8,894 bases of DNA, taken from assembly GCA_002254765.1 (NCBI GenBank), contig NJDV01000050.1:1-8894 (forward strand). The letters are read 5' to 3'. Positions 1-6,387 of the stretch are shown here, one piece after another. This DNA is from Thermoplasmatales archaeon ex4484_36 (GTDB lineage Archaea; Thermoplasmatota; Penumbrarchaeia; Penumbrarchaeales; EX4484-36). The position numbers and the translations under genes were made by a program. The stretch's first letter is position 1, and each line of letters opens with the position of its first letter. Under the pieces are notes generated by a model. The model made no database searches and was not told where the DNA came from. It saw nothing but the letters and a program-made list of their open reading frames with translations.

Positions 1-1978
1 ATAGGGTCATGTTGAAGGAGTCCTCTTCAATATAGCCTAGATCGGAGAGGTGAATACCCTTGCCAGCTATGTACCTCTCCATGAAGTGTTTCACGCTGGC
101 GTAGGTTCCTGAAAGCCTTTTCTGTCTCCCCGCGGATGTGGCCTCCACCCCTACTGCGTAGATGTCAAGGGCCGCCTCAGGCAATGAGGTCATATCTCGG
201 GCAGCGGAGGATCGAAGGAGCGATCCCAGTATGTAACCCCAACCGAAAAAGTCCCTCAGATCCTGCCAAATGTACTTCAGGTAGTACTCCGTAGCATTGG
301 CCACAGGAGTTATGAGCCACATGGAGTAGTTCTGAGTCTGAACAGCACCGCCTGTGTTTATGTTCCTGAAAGTGATCTCCTCAGCCGGGAAGGTGGGGCG
401 CTCGGGGTACCAGCAGAAGACTGTAAAGGCTGGTGAGAGGTCAACCTCCTTCCTGAGCACCGCAGGACCCCCGGGGAGGGAAAAGGTATAGCGGATCTCA
501 CCCCTCAGCCGAATCTCCCATTTTATCCTGAAGTCGTGGTCGGGGGGTGTGGGTGGCAGAGGTACTCCCCCACAGCGGGTCTCCTCCTCCCAATCACCAC
601 CCCCGCGGGTCGGCGTGTTGTTGTAATTTATAAGTTCTGATTCGTTCCTTGAGAGGTCGACGTTGGTATACCAGCCCCGGGGGGTATAGAGGCCTTCAGC
701 CTCAAAGTCTTTTCCCAGGACAAGGTATGTCTGCTCTCTCTTCACTGTGAAGGGGCCCTGAGCGCCCTGGACACCTCTTTGAGCGCCGGGGTGCAGGCCG
801 GTCAGGTTGCCCCAAAAGTCCTGGGGGGCTAGAGAGGCCATCCATGCCGGGTTCGCTGGGTCAAAGGTGGAGTAGGGGTCCCTTGGGTTGGCCAATCCCT
901 TCTCGGAGAGAACGCTTTTTTCGTCAAAGGGATCCACTGTGATGCCCTTCTCCTCAAGAGCCCTGTCGTAGACCAGATAGAGCAGGAGAAGTTCAGATGG
1001 GGACAGGAGCCCCCTCTCCTCGGCGCTCCTTAAAAGCTCTCCCATCCTTCTCTTTGTGGCATCCGGGAGTGTGACCCTCCTTGTGAGGTACTCTCTGTAC
1101 TGCGCCTTCTCTTGCTGGCTCCAGACTCTGAAACCGGTCGGGTTGACCTCTCCATCCGAGGAGAACCCTCTGGAAACGTTGAAAAAGTTCCTCTCTAAGG
1201 CTCCAACGGAACCCTCCACCGGGCTGCCGAAGGTCTCCACTTCATAGAGCAGAAGGGCTATGTTCAGGGCGAGTTCAAGGTCCAGGGGGGAGAGGAGCTC
1301 GAAGATGCTGTCTCCGCTCCTGGTACCCACACCTAGGGCAGCCCTTGTCCTCACCAGGGCGTTCAGCATATTGGCCAGGTATCCCTCAAGCGTCACCTTG
1401 CTACCGCTCGCGAAGGAGAAGAACTCTGATATGGCGGTGAGGTAGGGGGTGTAGTAGTCGAATTGTATCGTCCCTGAGAGCCTCTCGGTCCCCCTCCCCT
1501 CCTGAAAGGCGGCAGTGTAGGTTACGTGGAATATTATCCCCCGGGGGGAGGGGGGACCGCTGAGCGGCAGGGCCGCCGGGACCCCCCCTTCACCCCAAAG
1601 GAGTGTGTATCTCCCCACCCCAGAGGGGGTGGAGTTGCCAAAGATAGGCAGGATTACGGCGGAAAAATCCTCCAGGCGGAAACGGAAATCTCTGGTCGTG
1701 AAAGTTCTGTTCCTTCCGCCCTCTGTAAGTCTTTCCGAAAGCTCTTCAAGTAGTCCTGTGAGACCTGTTGAGTTCTCTGAGAATCCCGGGTCGGCTAGGA
1801 GGCGCCCGGTCTCCTCCATTAAATACGCCTCGATTCTGCCTTCCACCGCCGAGACTTCATTGGTCTGGCTGAGCTTACCCTCCTTGCGTCCCTCGGGCAG
1901 CGCTGTGATGACCAAAGCGATAACGGAGATGACCGCTAAGGTTATGGAAGGGAGCTGCTTCCGGAACCTCCTCAGCAC
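1..1978 (-). CDS. Large single-anchor extracytoplasmic protein, family not recognised (partial, C-terminus beyond window)
   Basis: An open frame runs from a GTG at 1978 to the left edge without a stop, giving 659 residues of an incomplete protein. The GTG overlaps the TAG of the preceding gene by one base and has GGAGGTG (1990-1984) 5 bases upstream, which decides the start. The N-terminus is basic (LRRFRKQ), followed by one hydrophobic segment at about residues 10-27; the rest is probably outside the cell. There are ten N-X-S/T sequons (for example at about 69, 90, 115, 267, 391, 445, 453, 550, 561 and 656), a charged, probably helical block at about 285-345, a Pro/Gly/Trp-rich part at 365-480, and only two cysteines (469 and 522), which could pair. 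No enzymatic motif and no class III (archaeal pilin) signal peptide were found. Large one-anchor proteins of this shape occur in archaeal pilus or Tad-like secretion loci, but I cannot assign a family. The coding call is secure; the function is unknown. Confidence 0.85.
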   Translation of the reverse strand, partial: MLRRFRKQLPSITLAVISVIALVITALPEGRKEGKLSQTNEVSAVEGRIEAYLMEETGRLLADPGFSENSTGLTGLLEELSERLTEGGRNRTFTTRDFRFRLEDFSAVILPIFGNSTPSGVGRYTLLWGEGGVPAALPLSGPPSPRGIIFHVTYTAAFQEGRGTERLSGTIQFDYYTPYLTAISEFFSFASGSKVTLEGYLANMLNALVRTRAALGVGTRSGDSIFELLSPLDLELALNIALLLYEVETFGSPVEGSVGALERNFFNVSRGFSSDGEVNPTGFRVWSQQEKAQYREYLTRRVTLPDATKRRMGELLRSAEERGLLSPSELLLLYLVYDRALEEKGITVDPFDEKSVLSEKGLANPRDPYSTFDPANPAWMASLAPQDFWGNLTGLHPGAQRGVQGAQGPFTVKREQTYLVLGKDFEAEGLYTPRGWYTNVDLSRNESELINYNNTPTRGGGDWEEETRCGGVPLPPTPPDHDFRIKWEIRLRGEIRYTFSLPGGPAVLRKEVDLSPAFTVFCWYPERPTFPAEEITFRNINTGGAVQTQNYSMWLITPVANATEYYLKYIWQDLRDFFGWGYILGSLLRSSAARDMTSLPEAALDIYAVGVEATSAGRQKRLSGTYASVKHFMERYIAGKGIHLSDLGYIEEDSFNMTL

Positions 1979-2403
1979 TATCTCACCTCCAATGAAACAA
2001 TAACCCCGAGCTCTTCCCCTGAGAAGGTGTAGCGGAAGAGGTGCTGCTGACCCCCTTCAAGGTCCCCGAAGGTTAGGGGTTGGCTGTCCTCCCCGGAGAA
2101 GAATATGACCTGATACTTCAGCGGAGAGAAGAGGAAGTCCAGTCGGGATGAGACCTCCTCCCGAAGGTCCTCTGGTACCGTCCCCTCCTTGAGTGCCAGG
2201 AGAAGCGCCTCCCCCACAGTCACTGTAGCTCCCCCCGGGTAGCTCAAAGTGGAGTAAAGAAGAGCTGACACGCCCTCCCGGACCTGTTCAGGATCCGGAC
2301 CCACATCTTCACTTCCCTGATGTGGAGATGCGACCGTAATGATGAGGGCAGTGGCGGCCAGGGCAACTGCGAGGGCCTCCATGGGATGGATAGTAATCTT
2401 CAA
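1978..2403 (-). CDS. Small membrane-anchored protein, family not recognised
   Basis: The protein has 141 residues. The chosen start is TTG at 2403: it overlaps the TGA of the preceding gene by 4 bases (TTGA) and has GGAGG (2412-2408) 4 bases upstream. The alternative ATG at 2382 (residue 8) has no Shine-Dalgarno site. Residues about 8-26 form one hydrophobic segment (MEALAVALAATALIITVA), followed by a polar, acidic linker and a domain of about 100 residues with alternating helix- and strand-like stretches (for example SSRLDFLF, YQVIFFSG, GVIVSLEVR at the end). There are no cysteines and no sequons. The plan of one N-terminal anchor plus a small mixed domain resembles minor pilin-like or secretion accessory proteins, but no prepilin peptidase motif is present, so that is only a shape comparison. 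It is the middle gene of a three-gene unit and is probably translationally coupled to both neighbours. Confidence 0.8.
   Translation of the reverse strand: MKITIHPMEALAVALAATALIITVASPHQGSEDVGPDPEQVREGVSALLYSTLSYPGGATVTVGEALLLALKEGTVPEDLREEVSSRLDFLFSPLKYQVIFFSGEDSQPLTFGDLEGGQQHLFRYTFSGEELGVIVSLEVR
1984..1990 (-). promoter_or_regulatory. Shine-Dalgarno site setting the GTG start at 1978
   Basis: GGAGGTG on the minus strand lies 5 bases before GTG 1978 and inside the 3' end of the preceding gene. It is a near-perfect match to the archaeal 16S rRNA tail and supports a GTG start overlapping the upstream TAG. Confidence 0.8.
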
Positions 2404-2834
2404 GGCGCCTCCCCCCTCACCCTGAACTCCAGGATGGCTGGGAGGTACACCCCGGAGTCGTAGAGAAGAAGCCTAGTCTCTCGGCGGTACTCATAAGGGC
2501 CACTTAAAGGCCCTTTCTTCAGGTGAAGTTCTTCTCTCCCATACACCTCAATTCTAATCTCAATCCCCATCTTCCCCGTGGGGGCGAACTCCCTCGCCCT
2601 GGTGAGGTTTATCGCAAGAACCCCCACATCTCCCCCGGAGAAGACCCCTGCTTCCTGAAGAAACCTTCTGTACTCCCCCTCGGCAGCCTCACGGAACACC
2701 TCTTCCCTTCTCTCCTCTGCATACCTGAAGGCTGCCATCACGATGACTATGACCGACAGCGACGTGAGGAGCACCGCTCTCGGGGAGACCTCCCTGTAGC
2801 GGGAGAGCACAGAATCCATCTTTTTTTTCGCCAT
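2400..2834 (-). CDS. Small membrane-anchored protein, family not recognised; first gene of the minus-strand cluster
   Basis: The protein has 144 residues from ATG 2834. A basic cytoplasmic N-terminus (MAKKKMDSVLSRYREVSPR) is followed by one membrane segment at about residues 20-36 (VLLTSLSVIVIVMAAFR), a charged helix-like stretch (about 38-62), and a C-terminal domain with repeated strand-like segments (GIEIRIEVYG, TRLLLYD, AILEFRVRG). One sequon (NLT, about residue 75) fits an external C-terminal domain. No Shine-Dalgarno site precedes the ATG; instead a TATA-like element begins 30 bases upstream, so a leaderless mRNA is predicted. Codons 3-5 contain a run of eight A, and an in-frame ATG at 2819 (residue 6) is a possible internal start. 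It overlaps the next gene by 4 bases. The family is not recognised; with its two neighbours it probably forms a membrane or surface complex. Confidence 0.82.
   Translation of the reverse strand: MAKKKMDSVLSRYREVSPRAVLLTSLSVIVIVMAAFRYAEERREEVFREAAEGEYRRFLQEAGVFSGGDVGVLAINLTRAREFAPTGKMGIEIRIEVYGREELHLKKGPLSGPYEYRRETRLLLYDSGVYLPAILEFRVRGEAP
2408..2412 (-). promoter_or_regulatory. Shine-Dalgarno site setting the TTG start at 2403
   Basis: GGAGG sits within a G-rich stretch on the minus strand, 4 bases before TTG 2403. It is the main reason to prefer this rare start codon over the in-frame ATG at 2382. Confidence 0.6.
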
Positions 2835-2856
2835 GGGCGGGGTTTACACAGAGCTT

Positions 2857-2864
2857 TTTATTTA
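2857..2864 (-). promoter_or_regulatory. TATA-like promoter of the minus-strand three-gene cluster
   Basis: TAAATAAA, read on the minus strand within an A/T-rich tract, starts 30 bases before ATG 2834. That is the normal archaeal TATA-to-start-site distance, so transcription should begin at or next to the ATG. Confidence 0.6.
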
Positions 2865-2905
2865 TTGTATTTTTGGTTTAAACTTGCACTGCCCCCTCAA
2901 CACAA

Positions 2906-2913
2906 TTTATATA
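2906..2913 (+). promoter_or_regulatory. TATA box of the propeller protein-rpiB-rfcS operon
   Basis: TTTATATA matches the archaeal TATA consensus and begins 31 bases before ATG 2937. It predicts a leaderless transcript and identifies ATG 2937, not any upstream in-frame codon, as the start. It lies about 42 bases from the opposing TATA element, so the two promoters could influence each other. An 8-base palindrome, GTTTAAAC (2876-2883), lies between them. Confidence 0.75.
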
Positions 2914-2936
2914 CCCTCACATATAGAGAATACCAC

Positions 2937-4937
2937 ATGAGCAAACGCCTCCACCAATGTATCATCCTGACGCTGCTTGTTCTCTCCTCGGCCTATACAT
3001 CCCTGAAGACTGCATCCGGAGCCAGTTCCTTCCCAGAGGAGTTCGCATCTGAGATCGTCTACCAGTCCCAGACGCCACTTACGGGGGCCCTTGCCATCAC
3101 CGACCTGAATTCCGACTCCGGCCGAGAGCTTGTCTTCGCCGACTGGAACGGAAAGGTCTTCCTTAAGGAGGAGGGTAAGGAGGGGGCAAGTATAGTATTC
3201 AGTGAAGAGCCCGATGAAGAGGGGGAGAACCCTGTAATGGGGATCGAGCAGCCCGGGGGGAACTTCACAAGGGAGAATCAGGTGATGGTTTACGGATACT
3301 CGGGCGCCGTGAGGATATTGACCTTTGACGGCTCACTAGCTCTTGAGAGCACCGAGACGGTATTCACCTGGGAGGCCGAGTTATTCGCCATGGCTAAGGG
3401 GGATCTTCTTAAGAACGTGAGCGGAGAGGAGCTCTATTTCGGGGACTGGAAGACCCCGCATATAATCGTCCTGTGGAGGGAAGGGGGCCTCTGGGAGCAC
3501 TTCGTCCTGAACACCTCTGCCCCCGTGAAAAGCCTCCTCTACACCGACTTCGACCCCACTCTCCCCGGGGGCGAACTCTACGCCACCTTGGACTATCCCC
3601 AGAATTCCACCCTGATTGAAATATGGATGAACAGCAGCGGGGGTATCGTTCAGAAGAGCCTTCTTACGGACCGCTTCCTCCTGACCAACGTGAAGGAGGC
3701 CAACCTGCTGGACGACGACCAAGGAGCGGAGCTTGTGGTCACGAGCCTCTCCGGAAAAGCATATCATCTGAGCTACTCCGGAGGAGTGCTCAGAGAAGAG
3801 GTCATATATGATACCGAAGGGGAAGGAGGACTTGAGGGCCTCTCCACTGGCCCCCTCAGTGTGGACGGGGAGGTGAACGTGACCGTCATGACAGGGTACT
3901 CCAACATCCTCGCCCTGGGGATCGAAGTGAGTGGGAATATAGAGACAAGGGTAGTCTGGAGCTCTCCCAACATAAAGGAGTTCGAGCTCGCCGGAGTGCT
4001 GATAGGAGATTTTGACTCCATAATTGAAGGGAACGAGATATATGTCACCGCTTACACCGGCTACATTGCCAAGATATACTACGCGGAGGGGATGGTAAGT
4101 CTTAAGATTTTAGACGAGGAGGGAGAGCCCGTTGACCGCCTTGAACTCTACCCAGGATATCTCTCATGCTACACCCTCTCTGCCACCATCTATACCCCTG
4201 GGAACATATCTGGAAGGATAATAATAAAGGGAGATAACTCAACCATATTCACACGGCTTTTAGATGAGGTCACGGCCACACCTGAGTTCCCGCTCTCATG
4301 CACCCTTTTCATTGAGCTCCTCCCGGAGACGCCGGAGGGGAACTATACCCTCTATGTGTTCATCAACCACTCCGGGAATTCTTTCCTCTTCACCTACCCG
4401 GTGGAGGTGAAGAAAGTTAAGATCGAGGAGCTTATGGTGGAACCGGAGGTGGTAGACATTGACCTCTTCGTGGACGACCCGGTGAAGGTGGATGTCACCT
4501 TCAGGGTAAATACTACCCCTATCTACAGATTCCTCCTCCCCTCCGTGGCCGTTGTCGGAGCCCCCGGGGCCCTCAATTATTCAGTGGAGTCTCGCAGTGA
4601 TTCGGTGAAGATCGCATTCACCATCAACGGTTCGAGGGAGCCCTCTGCCCTCCCAGGGAACCATACCTACATCCTCAACATCAGCGTTGCTGACCTCTCC
4701 CAGGAGGTCGCTGTGAGGGCACACGTTTTCAGCTTGCGGGAGGTCATCCGGGTGAAAGTAAAGGGCATCCAGCCCGGTAGCAAATATATACTCATTGAAG
4801 TGAACACCACCTCTCCCCTTCACTCCGACCTGAAGCTCTTTGCTGGAATGAGAAGAGGTGGAGTAGGTGGTGGACCCTACGAGTCCTTCACCTTGAAAGG
4901 GGAGGGCGGGGAGGTGCTCCTCACATTTCCAGACTAA
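2937..4937 (+). CDS. Secreted glycoprotein with a seven-repeat FG-GAP/VCBS-like beta-propeller and C-terminal Ig-like domains
   Basis: The protein has 666 residues from ATG 2937, placed by the TATA box. The frame is open further upstream, but that part only mirrors the minus-strand gene. Residues 1 to about 30 are a Sec-type signal peptide (K3, R4, hydrophobic core 9-19, small residues near 26-31) without a lipobox. Seven related segments begin near residues 49, 98, 150, 199, 250, 300 and 350, a period of about 50. Each has the pattern hydrophobic-x-D/G-L/F, a gap, E/Q/N-L/V-x-hydrophobic, a gap, then a hydrophobic strand. The clearest is AITDLNSDSGRELVFADWNG (53-72), with a D-x-N-x-D calcium-loop-like motif. 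This is the signature of an integrin-type FG-GAP propeller. Residues 385-493, 494-600 and 601-666 look like beta-sandwich domains; C411 and C455 could pair. Sixteen N-X-S/T sequons suggest heavy glycosylation. There is no C-terminal membrane anchor or sorting motif. The ligand is unknown. rpiB follows after 21 bases. Confidence 0.88.
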   Translation: MSKRLHQCIILTLLVLSSAYTSLKTASGASSFPEEFASEIVYQSQTPLTGALAITDLNSDSGRELVFADWNGKVFLKEEGKEGASIVFSEEPDEEGENPVMGIEQPGGNFTRENQVMVYGYSGAVRILTFDGSLALESTETVFTWEAELFAMAKGDLLKNVSGEELYFGDWKTPHIIVLWREGGLWEHFVLNTSAPVKSLLYTDFDPTLPGGELYATLDYPQNSTLIEIWMNSSGGIVQKSLLTDRFLLTNVKEANLLDDDQGAELVVTSLSGKAYHLSYSGGVLREEVIYDTEGEGGLEGLSTGPLSVDGEVNVTVMTGYSNILALGIEVSGNIETRVVWSSPNIKEFELAGVLIGDFDSIIEGNEIYVTAYTGYIAKIYYAEGMVSLKILDEEGEPVDRLELYPGYLSCYTLSATIYTPGNISGRIIIKGDNSTIFTRLLDEVTATPEFPLSCTLFIELLPETPEGNYTLYVFINHSGNSFLFTYPVEVKKVKIEELMVEPEVVDIDLFVDDPVKVDVTFRVNTTPIYRFLLPSVAVVGAPGALNYSVESRSDSVKIAFTINGSREPSALPGNHTYILNISVADLSQEVAVRAHVFSLREVIRVKVKGIQPGSKYILIEVNTTSPLHSDLKLFAGMRRGGVGGGPYESFTLKGEGGEVLLTFPD

Positions 4938-4946
4938 AAGGACCCT

Positions 4947-4953
4947 GGAGGAG
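4947..4953 (+). promoter_or_regulatory. Shine-Dalgarno site setting the rpiB start at 4959
   Basis: GGAGGAG lies 5 bases before ATG 4959. An in-frame GTG at 4953 overlaps this site and cannot use it, so the ATG is preferred. Confidence 0.75.
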
Positions 4954-4958
4954 TGATA

Positions 4959-5411
4959 ATGAAAAGGATAGTCATAGGTGCAGACCACGGCGGATACCAC
5001 CTGAAGGAATTCCTTAAAGAGAGACTCGGGGATGAGGGCTACCTCTTGGAAGACGTGGGGGTGCTAGAGTTCAAGGATGTAGACTACCCGGATATCGCCT
5101 TCAAGGCGGCGGAGAAGGTCTCCCGGGGGGAGGCGGAGGGGGGGATACTCATATGCGGGACCGGCATAGGAATGTGCAACGCTGCCAGCCTTGTGGAAGG
5201 CGTGATCGCCGCCCTCTGCACCAACGAGTATATGGCAAGGATGAGTCGGCTGCACAACGCGGCCAACGTGCTCTGTCTGGGAGGAAGGGTCGTCGGCCCT
5301 GAGCTCGCCTGGTCCATCGTGAAGGAGTGGCTTCAGACGGAGCCCTTAAACGATGAGAAGAGGATAAGGAGAAGGGGGAAGATTGAAAAGTATCGAAAGG
5401 AGAAGGGGTGA
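4959..5411 (+). CDS. rpiB: RpiB/LacAB-family sugar-phosphate isomerase (ribose-5-phosphate isomerase B-like)
   Basis: The protein has 150 residues, the usual family length. RpiB interconverts ribose 5-phosphate and ribulose 5-phosphate in the cytoplasm; relatives act on allose 6-phosphate or galactose 6-phosphate. Visible motifs are GADHGG (7-12, with D9 and H10), DYPD (42-45), GILICGTGIG (62-71, with C66 as the expected catalytic base and T68), SRLHNAANVL (96-105, with H99 and N100), and GGRVVG (108-113, with R110). Set without gaps against E. coli RpiB as I remember it, C66, H10, H99, R110 and R137 are kept. The usual N-K pair at 77-78 is S-L, the Arg of GIRAA is I83, and the phosphate-binding Arg near 133 is E133, although nearby basic residues K134 and R135 could stand in. 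The family call is strong; the substrate is less certain. Many archaea use the unrelated RpiA. The stop codon is part of the rfcS Shine-Dalgarno site, so the two are coupled. Confidence 0.9.
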   Translation: MKRIVIGADHGGYHLKEFLKERLGDEGYLLEDVGVLEFKDVDYPDIAFKAAEKVSRGEAEGGILICGTGIGMCNAASLVEGVIAALCTNEYMARMSRLHNAANVLCLGGRVVGPELAWSIVKEWLQTEPLNDEKRIRRRGKIEKYRKEKG

Positions 5412-5417
5412 AGATAG

Positions 5418-6383
5418 ATGCAGGAGATATGGACAGAGAAGTACAGGCCCAAGACTCTAGAGGAGGTGGTAGGACAGGAGGAGATCGTCAAGAGGCTGAA
5501 GTCCTACGTTAAGATAAAAAACATGCCCCACCTCCTCTTTGTGGGACCTGCTGGCACGGGGAAAACCACCTGTGCCATAGCCTTGGCAAGGGAGATGTAC
5601 GGTGAGGAGCTCTGGAGGCAGAACTTCCAGGAGCTCAACGCCTCCGATGAGCGGGGGATACAGATCGTAAGGACGAAGATAAAGGATTTCGCCAGGACAG
5701 CCCCTTTCGGGGAGGCGCGATTCAAGATACTCTTCCTTGATGAGGCCGACGCCTTAACTGCGGATGCCCAGGCAGCCTTGAGGAGAACCATGGAGAGGTA
5801 CTCCAGCACCTGCAGGTTCATACTCTCCTGCAACTACTCCTCGAAGATCATTGACCCCATCCAGTCGAGGTGTGCCGTCTTCCGCTTCACCAAACTGAGG
5901 GCAGAGGACGTGAAAAAGCTGATGCTGAGAATAGCAGAGAAAGAGGGTCTTGAGATAACAGATGATGCCTTGGATACCCTGCTTTACATATCCGAAGGCG
6001 ACATGAGGAAGGCCATAAACACCCTTCAGGTAGCAGCGAGCTTCTCAAATAAAATAGACCCCGAGGTGCTCTACAAAAGCACCTCCACCGCAAGGCCCGA
6101 GGAGGTGAGAAAGCTCCTCACCGACGCGGCAGAGGGGAGGTTTGTGGATGCTAGGAACACCCTCTCCGAGATTTTCAACACCTATGGGATGGGGGGGGAA
6201 GACCTGATAAAGCAACTCCACCGTGAAATATACAGAATGACCTTTCCCGACGATATGAAGGTGAAGATTATAGAAGCCCTCTCGGAGTGCGAATACCGCA
6301 TCGTGGAGGGGGGTTCGGAGAGGATACAGCTGGAGGCCTTCCTGGCTAGGTTAAGCTACCTCTCCGGGGGGAAGATAGGCTGA
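5418..6383 (+). CDS. rfcS: Replication factor C small subunit (clamp loader ATPase)
   Basis: The protein has 321 residues, full length for archaeal RfcS. With RfcL it forms the pentameric clamp loader that uses ATP to place the PCNA ring on primed DNA. Visible motifs, in order, are the EKYRP box (7-11), Walker A GPAGTGKT (43-50), NASDERG (74-80), Walker B FLDEAD (106-111), sensor 1 at SCN (137-139), the SRC motif with the arginine finger (150-152), and sensor 2 in GDMRKAIN (194-201), followed by the helical C-terminal oligomerisation domain. No intein interrupts the gene, although RFC genes are a known intein target in archaea. The ATG at 5418 has GGGGTGA (5405-5411) 6 bases upstream, overlapping the rpiB stop. 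No separate promoter is evident. rfcL does not follow; the next gene is convergent after 4 bases. Confidence 0.97.
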   Translation: MQEIWTEKYRPKTLEEVVGQEEIVKRLKSYVKIKNMPHLLFVGPAGTGKTTCAIALAREMYGEELWRQNFQELNASDERGIQIVRTKIKDFARTAPFGEARFKILFLDEADALTADAQAALRRTMERYSSTCRFILSCNYSSKIIDPIQSRCAVFRFTKLRAEDVKKLMLRIAEKEGLEITDDALDTLLYISEGDMRKAINTLQVAASFSNKIDPEVLYKSTSTARPEEVRKLLTDAAEGRFVDARNTLSEIFNTYGMGGEDLIKQLHREIYRMTFPDDMKVKIIEALSECEYRIVEGGSERIQLEAFLARLSYLSGGKIG

Positions 6384-6387
6384 AGCG

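Noticed and set aside
1538..1556. CCCCCGGGGG palindrome followed by a second G run, considered as a terminator or structured element
   Set aside because: It lies inside coding sequence for Pro/Arg/Gly residues, lacks a T-run, and fits the local G/C-rich codon use.
1056..2003. Plus-strand open frames of 61-132 codons
   Set aside because: They are antisense to the long minus-strand frame, which has a clear start, a strong SD, a membrane anchor and no stop over 659 codons.
2340..2403. Class III (archaeal pilin) signal peptide in the 141-residue protein
   Set aside because: No basic-glycine/alanine cleavage motif precedes the hydrophobic stretch, so only the general anchor-plus-domain shape fits.
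2523..2936. Upstream extension of the propeller gene's open frame to 2523
   Set aside because: It lies antisense to the 144-residue minus-strand gene, its translation is low-complexity and not secretory, and the TATA box at 2906 places the start at 2937, where a signal peptide begins.
3059..4048. Minus-strand open frames opposite the propeller gene
   Set aside because: They mirror a gene with consistent domain repeats and have no start signals or recognisable protein features.
5126..5150. G-rich stretch as a possible G-quadruplex
   Set aside because: It only offers GG steps between longer runs and encodes the conserved GE-x-EGG region of the RpiB family, so codon choice explains it.
5540..5575. 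Possible intein insertion site in the rfcS Walker A region
   Set aside because: The motif is continuous and the protein has the normal length; no intein is present.
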